A stretch of 64,000 nt of DNA from the NCBI GenBank assembly GCA_010645155.1, contig JAAGOF010000064.1, positions 2,366,612 through 2,430,611 of the forward strand. The letters run 5' to 3'. The notes beneath the pieces are model-generated. The model saw only the letters and a program-made list of their open reading frames with translations. It was not told where the DNA came from and did not search any database. The first letter of the stretch is position 1. Each line of letters opens with the position of its first letter. Positions 44,138 through 57,125 of the stretch are shown piece after piece. A program made the translations under genes and the position numbers. The stretch is from Tigriopus japonicus. Taxonomy: Eukaryota > Arthropoda > Copepoda > Harpacticoida > Harpacticidae.

Positions 44138-47100
44138 AGTCTACAAGACTTGTTATCCTTCTTTTTTTCATGGATCCCGAAGTTTTCAAGTGAAACTTCT
44201 CTGCTTGACGATTCCCAAGTGTTCACTTGTCCTTATTTTCAAGATTAAGTCTCCGAAAACTTTTTTTTACATCAGTGGATGGCCAAACTTTGGACCTTGA
44301 CTTTGGCCAACAATATTTTAAAACCAAATTTCAACACCGTTTTTCTTTATCGTACATTCAAAAAGATTGAAAGGTTGTCATAAAATTGTCATTCCTTATT
44401 ATCATTACAAAATCATATTTGTCACGCACAGTTTATAGAGCATTTTGAGGATCCAGTTTGGTGCACAATACTCACTGTTAGTCCAATTATTGGAAATCCT
44501 CCGAACTACCTTTGTTTGTGAGCCTTGCGTACCGTCCTTGTATGGGTCTTGAATCAGATAAAATGCAATATCCAAAAGACATTGATTGCAACTAGGCAAC
44601 TCCATTTTCAAGACGTAATCTGCATGCCGACTCTCGGTCTGTTTTTTAGCCCAGCATTCAATGAAGGCTACTAGCACTGGCTTTGCTGTGGTGAAACTCT
44701 AGTGAAATGAGACATCTTTGGCCAACTTAAATTGGTTTCAAACTTTTCATGGCCTTAACCATATTAAAACCAAGCTGGAGTAATGAGAAGTAACGTTTAA
44801 TTATCCTCCAGAGTGTTGTTGTTGTTCTTCTGTTCAAGCCACAGGAAGGCATTTATTCAGAGGGGAGAAGGATAAGAAAAGGCTGTGGTACTCTCCAAGG
44901 CTCTAGGTAAACGTGGTCTGAGAAGATAAATGAATGGTGCATCCAAGACAAGGTCGGCGCCCATCTTGGTTTGTAATTGTGGGATTGACCTTCCCTTGTT
45001 TTACTGTACACCTGTTCGTTTTTGGACATGGATGCTTGAAGCATACTCCGTCAATTGACTTTCACCCTTTTTGGGTCTTTTTAACGCTCTCAAGGCTGCT
45101 GAAATGACGTTATTTCAATGTTAGCTTCTTCTTAGTACATGTTTAACATATATTTTAATGACTGATGTTCTAACAAGCTTGAAAGACGTTTGAAGTCAAA
45201 ATCAAAAGCATGTGTGTAGCTAGCCTTTGCAGAAATAAACCATACGAGCTTACATTCCAAATGCGAGACAACATTCATCGAACTTTCAGTCTTTAACCAA
45301 GTACTTTGAGTGCTTTCTCACAGAAAGGTTTGCTTTATTTCTCGAATAACAATATTCAATTTCTACATGACATTGCATGCATATTTAACTTCACTCTACA
45401 AGCAGATCGCAAAGAGGGTTCAAAACGAAGTGAAATCTAATTTAAAGGCTTTATGGAATGTACTCTCTATTCTTTGTGTGCGAACATCCGACGTAGGCTT
45501 AGGCTTCCATGTGGTAAATCGATTACAGATACCCACAATGGGGATTGCCAAATAGATAATGAGGTTAGTAGCAAGGGGCCATTGTCGACAATCCATGGAA
45601 AATTGTGAAAAGAATGAGCGCCTGTATAAATAAGTGGCGATTGTTTCCGGACGTCTTTTTAAGAGCTGGAAATTTCACTTACGAATCGCAAAAAAACAAC
45701 AGAAAGTCTGAAAAAATCTTGGATTTTGAAGTATCCAGGACAGAAAATTTTACAATTTTTTCCCGCGTTCAAAGCTAAACCTACCTTATTCAAAAACTGA
45801 AGAAGTGGACAATTGGATAAGCAGAGTGAGAAAAAGGTTGTTGATTTTGTGCTCCATAGTGTTGCGCCGCCCTTTTCTGTTGATTCTGTTCTTTCCTGTT
45901 TTGCGCTCGATCAAATATTTCAAACGGTCAGTTGCTCCGCAACAAACGGTCGAGAATGAGATGCGATCGTAGAATTTTAGTGAAGCAATGAGACACCAGA
46001 GGCCACGACGGTGCTACGGAGCAAACAAACAGACCCAGCTGATGTTTACTGAGCTTCCCTTATTAGTTCAAGTAAAGTCTTTTTTAATATTTGGTTTGTC
46101 AAATTTCAAATAAAACTTAACAAGGTTCTAGAATTGAACCCAACAAAATACGCAATTTCATCCGCATCTTCCACGGTTAAAAAAATTGAATCCATTGTTC
46201 GAAATTACTATCCCAGGATTTATTTATACCTTGAACTTCTTGCCAAAATCAAAGGAAGCCAATCTAGAGGGAAGCTTTTATTGACCGTAAATCCTCTAGG
46301 AATGTCTTCTTGAGGTTTGATGGCTTTTGAAGTTTCAATGTTCCGTTCGTGCAAACACAACTATCCCGAACTTGGAACCTGGAACCTTTCAGAGACAGAT
46401 CTTCCGTTAAGTGAAGAAGGATGCATTTAGGAGTTATGATTCCCTTTGACATGGCAAACCCGTCAGAAAATACCACCGATGTCATCTCTTGAGAATAGGA
46501 AGAAGAAAGAGAGATGAGTTTGATGTTCCAAGTAGTGTCTCTGTCTCTCTCTATGGGTCCTTAAAGTGCAAGCAAGCCTCTCTGTTTCTCTCCTTTTCCG
46601 TGTGGTCTAATGGAATCCACCGAAGATTTCCGGCCATTTGCAGCCAAATATATTGCCGAAAACTTCCTTGCTCGGCTGAAACCGGAATGGCCATTCTCCA
46701 AATCATCCACGTGACTTGTCTTGAGTTGGGGTATTTCTAAGATGGAAAAGAATCGCCAAGATTGAAAACCAATTTCCAGGGAAGCCTTATGTGCCATGTA
46801 CTCCATGTGCTGTTAGGAAATAATGCAACAAAGGCCTCTCATTGATTGGACCTCTTTGTAGTAGAGCATTTTAAGAAGTTTTTACTCTGCGCATGTGTGA
46901 TATTGGAAGGGAAGCTAGCACAAAACACTTCAATCCCCATTCTGTTCTTCTTGTCTAGACACTTTGTGCCGCAACCTTTCTTCTGCATATTTTGATATAT
47001 TTCAGTTGTTGTTGAAGACACGATGTTTTCAACTAGAAGAAACTCGGAGTAATGACATGAGAATATTTGGACTTTGAATAAAGCTATGGGGAAAATGATG

Positions 47101-47518
47101 GGTAAAGAAGAAGACCCAGTTAACCTAAATTTTTGCCCAGAAACTGATTAGTTTTCAATAAAATGAGATTCCCATTTAACATTTTATCATTGTCGGCCTA
47201 TGCTACAACGTTTGTTTTTGAATAGACCTCTTTGTACAATTTTGTCTATTAACAAAATGGGCTCAATGGACAATGGGCCCAAAGGACAGTTCGATAATCA
47301 GGAATTGGCGCAATTAAAAGCGATGGAAAACCAATATCCTTGAACGGCGCCAAAGGCATTGAATAGTTTTAGGGGCGTGAAGACCATCAGCATTTGGTCT
47401 GTGATTTATTTTATTGTGTTTCCATGATAAAAGCTTCTTTACGTTTCGCAAGATTTGGTATTCAGAACTCATTTCGTTAAAAAAATCTTGAGATGATCGG
47501 AGAAACACTCAAGGATAA
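44138..47518. other. Intergenic, no gene supported
   Basis: Several frames of 60-90 codons on both strands, none with a recognisable motif or convincing splice context. Confidence 0.35.
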
Positions 47519-47588
47519 GGCATGGTTCAGTGCGTGCTGCAGCTGTCTGCCACGAAGAAGGCCAGGGTTCGATTCCGGTTGATTGCCA
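47519..47588 (+). repeat. tRNA-Gly(GCC)-like relic or SINE head
   Basis: TGGTTCAGTGCGTGCTGCAG resembles the A box of tRNA-Gly, CTGCCACGAAG its anticodon loop (GCC), and GGTTCGATTCC is a perfect B box, with TTGCCA at the end. The T stem does not pair and the D arm is altered, so it is not a working tRNA. A tRNA-derived SINE head or tRNA pseudogene fits best. Confidence 0.45.
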
Positions 47589-50331
47589 CTTTCAAAACTT
47601 CACTATGTGGAGTCCAAACTTAGCATTGAACCATCTTTTCATGCAAACGCCTATCAACATTTACCATGGGCCACCTAAAAGACTGAAGGAGCGGGAATAT
47701 TCCTTCATGAAACACCCATTATTAGTGATGTGCAGACTCCTTAACAAGCAAACAAACGGGCAAAGACTTAAATACTCACAAGAGTTTTATTCCATTCAGC
47801 TTGGGGCAACGATACAGTAATCTAATTTTACCTATGAATCATGCTTCACAACCTAAAAAAACGAGTACCTATCTACCAGAACAAGAGCTCTTCATAGAAA
47901 TCTTTTTAGTGGCAACCGCTCAAAAAAAATTCGTCACATTCGCCGTGGAGAATAGTTTGTTTCCCGATATTTTAGCACTCATTCATTTTGAATTCACTTA
48001 AAACGAATTGGAAAAAAATCTGGAAATCAATCTGTTTACGAAACAAACAGAAAAGCGCATTTGAAATATTGACTAATGTACGTAGAATCTGGGTAATCTT
48101 TCAATCTTTGTTAAGCTTAGGTATCTGAGCCAACTGGCGGCTTCTCTCAAAACCATTAATGTCGCGTCTCAGAATTTACGAGGAGAGTGAGCGCCACTCA
48201 CTCACATGTCCCATTGGAGAAAAAGAGGCCCTGCACATTTTGGGCTCCCTCTCTCTCTCTCGCTAGTTCCAAATGAAGATGTGCGAGGTGGATCTGCATA
48301 GAGGGCACGGTTGCCATTTGCATAATGGGACATGGTTGGCCTCAAACAGGTACACTGGTCCAATTTGGATCATTTCCACATTTCGTTGAGAACGTTGTTC
48401 CATCTTTTTCTCTGCTGAGTCTACAAACCCTGACTTGGTCCTACTACTTCTTAGTTATGGAATGGCTCTGACAGCACAAAAAAGTTCAGCCCAAGCAATT
48501 TATCTCACCGTCGGGCCAAAATCTTGAAAGAGCCTTTCTTTTTTGCTCACTCGTTCTTAATCTTCAATGGGTCTAAGTCTCTTTTGCTTTTCTTACATTT
48601 AACTGGGATACAAAGGCAATGATGCTTGTTGGTCGAGAGCATCATCATCTCAATGAAGTTCTCGCTCACCGTCTAACTTGGTGAGGATGAGATCATCAGG
48701 AAATTTGGTCCAATTACGAGCCCTTTTCCATGCAACATTAGTTAGTTTTGCGCTTTTTGCCCTTTATTGAAAAGAATGGCGTTCGTCTTTTGTTTCAACA
48801 CATCTAACGAGAGGTAAAAAACTACGGCTCTAAAGATTTGAGCACAAGAGAAATGAAGGTTATCTTTTCGTACCTTTTCGGATCAAAAGAAAGGGCGTAT
48901 CGAGATATGTCTGTTCAAAGATTGCAAAAAGAAAATCTACAACTTGAAGTCTACCAAAGTCAGAACAGGGATTTTTTTCAAGTAACATTGGCATGCTTTT
49001 AACGGATCTAAAAATCTTTTTTGGACTGTAAAATTCTAAAGTTTTCTTTAAGAGCTATTTGATGAATTAAATAGCTTTTCAAACTGAATGTATTTGCAAA
49101 AAAATGATCCTTTCTCTCTACTATCATAAAGCTGTGAATCACAACCTGATTATTATTTTTTTTTTGTAGCGATGTTGCCTGGTATTAAAGTTCCAATTTT
49201 ATTGATTTTTGTGAAAATATGTTTAAAACGGGTTTGTCTGATTTGTTGAGAGCCCATTTCTTAATTTGTAATGGCAGCTTTCTAGCTTGGCCTTGGGAAC
49301 AAAACAAAAGCTCTTAAAAAGCCCCTTGTCGGGGTAAACATGGTTTTTGCACGGGAACTTTGATCCATGGAATTGGGGAAAGTTCTGAATGAACTTTGTA
49401 AAGAGCAGAACTCTAACTTGCGTGAAGGAGCCAAACGATGAATCCCTGAATATTTTAAATGTGATGAAAGCCGACTTTAGTTTTTGGAGGGGAAAACACT
49501 CTTTTCAAGTTCGAGCATCCAAGAAGGGCCATTTCAGAGAAGAAAACACATTTTCGGTCAGATTAAGGGTCACCAACATTCACTTGATCCATCGATTCGA
49601 GCACCAAAAGTTCCTAGTTTTCGTCAAGTTCTTTGAAATGGAGACTGAAGAGTTGGTACAAAAACTCCCTTGCTTTCATCAAGTTCCCTGCAAAATTCTC
49701 ACTCCGTCGATTCTGAATTTGAGGCTCGCTAGAAAATTTATCAAACAAACCGAAGCGAGATATCCCCAAGCAAAGGATAAGGCGAATGGAAAGAAATCGT
49801 GGGGATATCAAACAAATTGTTTTTGTCTCTCCCTGATGTTGGTATTTTATTGGTCGCATTGCGGTAAAACTGAGGACATTCTTCTTCACACCATCACTCG
49901 GTTCCCTGGATTTAGATTCAACCAAGTCAATGAACCAAAGATACTCTAAAAAGTTGACCTAAAAACTACAACAAAGGGTACCTTTCTGACATAATTATTT
50001 CAATGAATAAATACTAAAACTTGTTCAGTTTTGGCCCTCTTAATTGCTCTTTCAACATCTTTAATTTTGGAGTTGAGTTGCGTTCAAAACGTTTAGGAAC
50101 ATATGATTGCAATCGATTTCCACATGCAAGAGGTCGATTTTGGGTCCAATGCATTTCAATCTCGTTCGCTTCTTTTCAACCAAACCAACTTGTTTGGACA
50201 ATGTTATCCAGAAACGGAACAACATCTATACATGTTCCAGATTTTTGATTAAACGTACCAACCACATTGTTCAACAAGTTTAGCTACGTTCCTCATTCTG
50301 TCCGACATTCATGTTTTTTATACAATTAATG
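47589..50331. other. Intergenic; one unrecognised frame at 49389-49949
   Basis: The plus frame 49389-49949 (186 codons, ATG start) is the longest here; it has no domain I know and overlaps a 103-codon antisense frame, so I do not call it a gene. A short CT repeat lies near 48250. Confidence 0.35.
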
Positions 50332-50425
50332 ATTATTTATTAAAATAAAATATTAAAATTTAATAAAATAATTTAATAAAATTAAAATTAATAAAATTAA
50401 AAATTAAATTCAATAAAATCAAAAA
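50332..50425. repeat. AT-only low-complexity tract
   Basis: Irregular repeats of AATAAAAT / TTAAAAT words, almost free of G and C. Confidence 0.8.
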
Positions 50426-50931
50426 TTTGATGTATGTCTTACATGACAAATAATGGTCAATTCATGATATTTTGCTACTTTCTTGACCCTCCTTCCCTCT
50501 TTCGATACAGAACATCATTAGTCTGGACCTATATATCTTTGCAAATTCATGCTTCATCAACACACGCTAATCCACCACTAAGCTGTAGCAAAAAAACTAA
50601 AGCGAAATCTCGTCCATGATTAAACCCAATATTCTCAATTCAGCCAAAACTTGGAAATCTTGAACAAATAAGCTTTTCTCTATAAACTCAGCGATAACGC
50701 ACTCAAAGAAATCGAGAGATCTCAAGAGCAATTGCCCAACTTTAGGCTTTGATGTGAAAGAAAATACCTTTGAACGTGGGTACTTTCACATTTGCATTCA
50801 TTCTGACCTTCTCTTTTGCAGAAAAAGGGGATCTATGAAGCCAATTCCAAAATTTACATACCCAGTGCAGTGGTTTGCTGAACCAAGGACTTTTGAGTTA
50901 AAGCATGTACTTCTAGGATCATGGACATCAC

Positions 50932-51196
50932 TAGGTCGGTTGTTGTGGTAGTTTGGAAGTATAGTAGAAGTACATCTAAAAGCATAGAAGAAGCACATGA
51001 CGCGCAGTAGAAATAACCATGCTCGATCAATTTCGTTACATAAGCTGCGATTGAAAAACGTATCTGCTTTTCAAAAACACAGCTTATGTAGCGAAACTTG
51101 ATCGAGCATGGTTATTTCTACTTTGCGTCATGTGCTTCTTTTATGCTTCTAGATGTGCTTCTACTATAATTCCAAACTACCTCAACAACCGACCTA
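50932..51196. mobile_element. Foldback MITE, GGTCGGTTGTTG family, well preserved
   Basis: TAGGTCGGTTGTTGTGGTAG at the left and its reverse complement ending CCGACCTA at the right. The arms, about 125 bp each, match with few differences (including GTAGAAATAACCATGCTCGA) around a short centre near 51060. No coding capacity. A disturbed relic lies in an intron of A1CF-like copy B. Confidence 0.8.
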
Positions 51197-54100
51197 TAAT
51201 CTTCATGTTCATTAGGATATAAGTGGCATTGTTTCTTTTTTAGGTGGTGTGACATCGATACCTTCAAAAACGGAGTGTGGCGTGGCCTAAAATTGCGTGC
51301 AAGTATTGCCAAAGGCTAAATCAAAATAATGCTTTCTGCTTTGTTAGCGCTCATCTTTGTCAACAAGGTCAAAAGGGTGCGAAGCGAGACGTTTGCGTGA
51401 ACCAAGGTTAAAAATTACTAAAAGACAAAGGGGAGTTGGCTCTTGCTAAACACTAGCTCTCATCTATAATTGATGAACTTTTCTTGAAACATCCAATACT
51501 ACCAATCATACTCAATGTCGAATGATGGTCATGTCTTCAGAAGTTCATGGTTAAACGCTATCGAGCTCTATATTTGACAACTCATCCAGGCTAAAACTGC
51601 CGTAAAGGCTGCCATGTCCATCCAAATGTATCAAATGCGTAGTGGAGGTGCTTAACCCATTGGAACAATGCGAGAGAAAGAGCGACGTTTGTTCCATTCC
51701 ATATGCCTCCATTGCATGGGGGTTTGATCTCAGATTACAAATTGCCATCATTTAGATAGATTTTGGGCATTAGAGGCTTTGATGTGGGCGGAAGCGAGAC
51801 TCGGTCGAGTTCAACGACGTGACGGATCCTCTGCCAGGGAAGGAAACCACATTCCAGACCTCTCTACTACATTACTATGCTCGGTTGTGCAACCATCAGT
51901 ATGTACTACAGGCCTTAGCTAATTCAGTATGTGCGTAGAGAGAACATGAAAATTGCCTCTTTGGGCCTAAGATCAATGCGAGTTGTACAGATATCCGCCT
52001 AAAGTTCCCGGTAATGCGTTCGCTTGATACATGTACTCTCATTGGAGCAGATGGAACCGGAGGTGTCAAGGGACCAATGCTTCCGTGGAATGCTCACTTA
52101 CTACAAATAATTAATCAGTTTGTAATGGAAACATACGATTGAGACAAAAAAAGACCTTGATGAGGTTAAAATGTTAGTCTAAAACATTTTCTAAAGGTTT
52201 TTTCTAAAGGTTCTTTTGTATTTTTTACTTTTTTGGGAACAAGGTTTCAAGTTTTGTCACGAGACAGGTTTTTAAAGACAACGTCGTTGTTTGCTAGAAT
52301 ATGGGTTCCTTTCTGATCGAACTTAGAATGTATAAATTTTCCCTGTGCATGTAAACCTAACAAAACAGTTGCACAAAAATGTTTCGATATAACCAGAGGA
52401 CTGTTCCAAGGTCTTTAGCTTGGCCAATGCCCAGAGTGTCACCTTTCAAGTGTGCCTGATATATTGTGTCAAAGTAATTGCCTCTGCTCTGAACTGTGTA
52501 ACCATTGGGTCAATATTTGTCTACCTTGCAAGCTCATTGGACACACCATCAGGTTTATGGGCAGGGCTCGTAGCGCGCGAGGATATTCTCAGTCAGTTAT
52601 TGTCAAGTAAAGAACAACTTTCAGGTAATCCATCAGCTTAACCTGCTAAGGCTTTTGAGGTACATTTGTCTTGTATTGATTAGATCAGATAACCATTAAG
52701 CACATTGGCTTTGCAATGTTGTTCAAAACAATTCACGTTTAGGCGTAAACCCTGCAAGTTCAATGAATTAGGGTTTTCGTTTTCCCCACAAAAACGAGCA
52801 GTGGGTTTAATTTGCTCTGTTTATTGTAAGGATAAGCAGAAGTGCTTCCTCCCATCATGAGGGTCGGATTCTGTTGTTTCAAAATTTTAATCAAAGGAAC
52901 TAAATAGAATTTACACTTTTGGTTGGGTTGGATTTGAACATTGAACAGAAAATTCATGCTTCGTTTTGCAAGGGTCTGGGATGAATCCAAATATGCGGTC
53001 ATGTAGAAGTGTGAGGATGTACATGTAGAACTGTGAGGATTCATGGCATCGTTCCAGACCTTCAGTGTTCCCAATTGGTAAGCTACCCATGTTCCTTGAT
53101 TATTATGCAAACGGTGAGTTAACCTCGATACCCCAAGTATACTCAAAGAGAACAACGGACATTGGTTTTCAATACGATGTTGGGTTTATTTATTCATTCC
53201 TTCTCTATCTCTATCTCTTTGTGTCCCTCTCTAGGGGTGAAAAGTGGACCTTTAGCTCAAGGACAGTTGTGATGTTCGTGGCTGCGACCAACTTTTCTGA
53301 GCACAATGCCACTCATGCATGAATAATGCGAGGGTTGATGGATGGGCTCCTCTCTGGATCTTGCACACTGTGTCTTCTTCACGAGTGGCTCAATATCTCG
53401 GCCTCATCAGCAAAAATGTTCAAGTTGTAATTAGCCCTATCCATTTGCTTGATGAGTAGTTTTCTCGGACCATTTTGAGAGGCTAATGATCCAAGTGGGC
53501 CGAACTTGTTGAGAGATCCTCCTAAAATGAAAATCCCTCCCATGAACGATGCATCGAATAGGCAGGCAACCAACAAGCATACAAAGTCCGCTACCACAAC
53601 ACAATACTAGAGGGAAAGAATGAACAAGTCAGATGCTTTTATTCTTTTCTGATGCTCAGAGATTCTTTATGTTAACTCTCTTTCTCTTTATTACTCGACT
53701 CTCCCCTCCCAAGAACGTAATTGAATTACGGGCAGCTTAATCAGGCGCTTGATTCAGCCGTGTTTTTAGGGAGTAATAAGGACCAACCAAATCTGTTCGG
53801 CTTTTCTTGCATGGTAGAACTTGTTTCGTGACTTTGATTGAATTCTAAAAGTACCATGATAATACATGCTCCACCTGCCTAACAAATGACCTCGAAAAAA
53901 CGAGAAAATTCAACATTACGTCAATGCTAGAAATGCAACATGGAGTGAGTGGTGGGAAAAGTCATTTCCAACATGTGTTCCTCTTACTCCTCGAATTTTT
54001 GTAATGGGTCTGTTTCCGTTTGTGCCCTCACGCAGGCGTCAATCTTGTTCACCATGCATACGAATAACCTGTTTACCGTTTCGGATTTAGGTTCCAATGG

Positions 54101-54421
54101 TCGGACGAGGGACAAAACGTGTGGGCCCATAGAGTTTTAGTTGGTTGGTTGGCATTATGGTGGCTTGCCATGACATCTGGAACAGGAATGCGACAAACCA
54201 GAAGGCTTAATGCCTCGTGTGGTAACAAAGGCATGGCACCCGCAGCTGAGTTAATGATCCCGAACTTAAAACCGCAAAGGTTTCTGTCTTCGTGGGGTTG
54301 TCGTAAATATGATAGGAACCTTTGTTTTTATTCTCCTTGCCTATGATAAATCGGTTCTATGTACAATTCACTAATCAAGGTCAACCTTCACAACGATTGA
54401 ATGTATGTAATAATCGATTGA
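51197..54421. other. Long intergenic region, no gene supported
   Basis: Frames of 60-130 codons on both strands, none with a recognisable motif. The last 100 bp include the 3' untranslated region of the DUSP12-like gene. Confidence 0.35.
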
Positions 54422-54427
54422 TTTATT
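54422..54427 (-). terminator. Candidate poly(A) signal AATAAA
   Basis: AATAAA on the minus strand, 86 bp after the stop of the DUSP12-like phosphatase gene. Confidence 0.45.
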
Positions 54428-54512
54428 GATTAGTTTCAAAATAGATCGATGATGTTGTGTTTATATTAGAGGGCACTGACCGCATATTGGATTCAATGAA
54501 GGCTTTACCGAG

Positions 54513-57125
54513 CTACACTATGACTGGTTCTCGACCGCTGGATTGTAAATATCTACTTTTAGTTTTGAAGATGATCTCTGTCACGTCCAATTGGAAGGCA
54601 GGGATCAACACCGCTTTGCAACTCGAGCACTGACAACCCTTGATCCAAGTGTATTGTCCCACCTTGGTTTGACAGTTCGGGCAATATAAGCGTCCTGACA
54701 GATTCTGTTTGATCTCACTCTGCATCCATCGAATGGGATTAATGAACACAGATTGTGAGCAAAGCTCGAGTCCAATATCGGACGCTCCTTCAAAGACCTC
54801 TTCAGCTGGAAGACTCCATTTGCCGTCAGCCCAATCGGGCGATTCCCCTATCACATGTGGGATGACATTATGCGAGGTGGCCAGTGTTCGTCGGCACTTT
54901 TTGCACTTGTACAACTGAGAGTATTGACCTCGGGCCGATCCCCTTTCCCCTGGGTCTTCATCGAGCACGTTCTCAAGACTGTCCCTGAACAGAATTTTGG
55001 CCTTGCGCATTCGTTCGGATGCCAAGCGTAGTTTGAACATTTTGAATTGGACATTGCTGGGATCGAGATGATAATCCATGGATTCGTACAATTTCAGCTG
55101 GGCCAAGAAGCCCTGATGAGGATTCACACATTCGCGTTTGGCTTTGACCCGTGCCAAGGCCTGTTCGAAGGAGAGATTGTACTTCTGCATAATAAAGGCT
55201 GTCACGATTGTAGCACTCCGGGACTTGCCACGGAAACAATGGACGAGGACATTTCCCCCGCTGGTTATGCCCTCATTAATGAAAGCCAGAGCGGGCGTAA
55301 TGAACGAAAGAATGTCCTCATCTGGCAGATCAGTAACCTGAATATGCAAATTCTTTATCTTGGGAAGAAACGACGAGATCTTTCTTGGCAATGGAACCGA
55401 GTCTAGGGTAATGATGTGCGTGATACCATGAGACTCCAAGAGAATCACGTCAGTGGCAGCCTCCATATTACCCAAATAGAGATTTTTTTCGATCTTGTTC
55501 ATTTTGGCTTTGACTCGGTTCCCTCTGGCTCGACGCTCGGAAGATGATGTTGTTCCGCGGCTGACATCAATTCGGTCCAAAAAGTCATTACTTTGGGATT
55601 TCCTCGTCACTGTCCTGTGTATTTGGCTAGCCAATCTTCGATCTAAGGATCCATCAATGCCCCCACGTCCCATAGCAGCCACGAAGCCACTTCGCAGTCG
55701 ACCTGAAGAACCCATGCCTTGGAAGTGACTGTTCGAGTTGGCCGAAATCAGCGGCGGCGAGTCGAGCGACAGATCGTTGCTGTTGTAAGCAAACAAACTG
55801 AGGGGACCATCGCGCTTCAGGCTCCTGCTGCGACCTTTATTATGCAGAACCAAGTGATTACTATTCTCATTATTATTTCTACTACTTCTGCTGGCCGACT
55901 TCAGTAGAAGCGGAGGAGGAGGAGCAAGCACTGGCACATTAGTGGACAATTCTGAGGTCATACTCGGAATGAGGTCACCGTTTTTTGAATGGGCGTCCGG
56001 TCCAACACCAAGAATTGCTTTCAGGGTGTTAAACTCTTTGACTCGGAATAAGTGCCTTTCATTCTCGTCCAATGAAGGGGGCGTTGTCAGAGGTGAAAAC
56101 ATATTGTTCCCCATGCTAGGTTTAAGAATGGGCATGGATTCCTGATGAGCATTTGAGGGCTTGATATTTGGTAATTCCGGAAACTTAGTTGTGAACGAAG
56201 ATGCTTGAAATGGGAACTCGTCTGGTTCATTAAGGTTCTCCTCCTCCCTTTGATCCCTTTCATCCTCACTCAATCCTTTGGCTTCCTCATCATATCCGCC
56301 CAATTCTTTGGAGGAACGAGAGGGAAAAGGAACGGGACCTATGGAAGCTGCTCCTCTTGTGGCCACACTTGATGTCGATGAGAGAATACGTTCAAAGGCC
56401 TTTGCTAGTGGTTCTTGCTCATGATGCACCAAATAAGGACTTTCCGGTCCCTCTCGTGCGTCATTATCATCCTCATTTGAGTAGCAGCTCGATCCCATTT
56501 CATGCTCATCTTGGTGGGGTTCATTGTCATCTTTCTTGTGGCGTGCTTCCCTAAGCTCATCATGCTTGGATATCACAGTCGGAAAATCGTTTTCCTTTTC
56601 ATTCAGGGACTCCTTTGAAATCAGTCTCACAGGAGACAAAGGCACGGCCTCGGTTCGTCCATTGAGCATTCGAGAAATTAAAAATCGACCACCATCGTTA
56701 TCATGAGGGCCTAAATCAGACAAACTTGGGCTCCGCTCTGATGGAAACAGGCCATTTTCGATGGCATGTTGTGGAGGACGCTCCCTGGGTGCAGATCGAA
56801 TCAGAGGAGTCTGATCGCCTGGTGTGTTTCGACTCACATATTGCCGCTCCTCTGTCAAATCAATGACAATAGTTCGGTCTTCTTCGTGGTCTTGGAAGGC
56901 TGGAATGTAGTGGCCATTGCCCTCTGTCTTCCGACCATTTCGTTGCGGTTGAACGAACAGGGCCGTGTTTGTCGAGCTCTCATCATCTTCACTAGTGCTG
57001 CTTCCGATGAACGTATTGGTCGTGTGAGAGTGAGCGGAATTGGAACCAGTGGTTGGCGTCAAGTCTGAGGCCATCATCTCTTTGATTGTGACTTGAGAGT
57101 AAAGTGCGGGGGAAACCTGGGTCAT
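54513..57125 (-). CDS. DUSP12: DUSP12-like dual-specificity phosphatase with long N-terminal extension
   Basis: 870 residues from ATG 57125, no introns. The C-terminal third is the recognisable part: a dual-specificity phosphatase domain (about residues 540-680; NKIEKNLYLGN, the general-acid loop VTDLPDED, and the signature VLVHCFRGKSRS with catalytic Cys630), followed by the zinc-binding domain typical of DUSP12/YVH1 (YKCKKCRR, PIRWMQSEI, LYCPNC, CQCSSCKAVLIPAFQ, about 745-850). Yeast and human relatives act in ribosome maturation and stress responses and are only about 340-360 residues long. Here about 530 Ser/Glu/Asn-rich, probably disordered residues precede the phosphatase. The loop reads C-F-R-G-K-S-R, keeping CX5R but replacing the usual Ala-Gly with Arg-Gly. 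A non-coding upstream exon is possible: a splice-like TTCAG stands at about 57160. Confidence 0.88.
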   Translation of the reverse strand: MTQVSPALYSQVTIKEMMASDLTPTTGSNSAHSHTTNTFIGSSTSEDDESSTNTALFVQPQRNGRKTEGNGHYIPAFQDHEEDRTIVIDLTEERQYVSRNTPGDQTPLIRSAPRERPPQHAIENGLFPSERSPSLSDLGPHDNDGGRFLISRMLNGRTEAVPLSPVRLISKESLNEKENDFPTVISKHDELREARHKKDDNEPHQDEHEMGSSCYSNEDDNDAREGPESPYLVHHEQEPLAKAFERILSSTSSVATRGAASIGPVPFPSRSSKELGGYDEEAKGLSEDERDQREEENLNEPDEFPFQASSFTTKFPELPNIKPSNAHQESMPILKPSMGNNMFSPLTTPPSLDENERHLFRVKEFNTLKAILGVGPDAHSKNGDLIPSMTSELSTNVPVLAPPPPLLLKSASRSSRNNNENSNHLVLHNKGRSRSLKRDGPLSLFAYNSNDLSLDSPPLISANSNSHFQGMGSSGRLRSGFVAAMGRGGIDGSLDRRLASQIHRTVTRKSQSNDFLDRIDVSRGTTSSSERRARGNRVKAKMNKIEKNLYLGNMEAATDVILLESHGITHIITLDSVPLPRKISSFLPKIKNLHIQVTDLPDEDILSFITPALAFINEGITSGGNVLVHCFRGKSRSATIVTAFIMQKYNLSFEQALARVKAKRECVNPHQGFLAQLKLYESMDYHLDPSNVQFKMFKLRLASERMRKAKILFRDSLENVLDEDPGERGSARGQYSQLYKCKKCRRTLATSHNVIPHVIGESPDWADGKWSLPAEEVFEGASDIGLELCSQSVFINPIRWMQSEIKQNLSGRLYCPNCQTKVGQYTWIKGCQCSSCKAVLIPAFQLDVTEIIFKTKSRYLQSSGREPVIV

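Noticed and set aside
49389..49949. 186-codon plus-strand frame with ATG start
   Set aside because: No domain, no signal peptide, no splice or promoter context, and a long antisense frame overlaps it.
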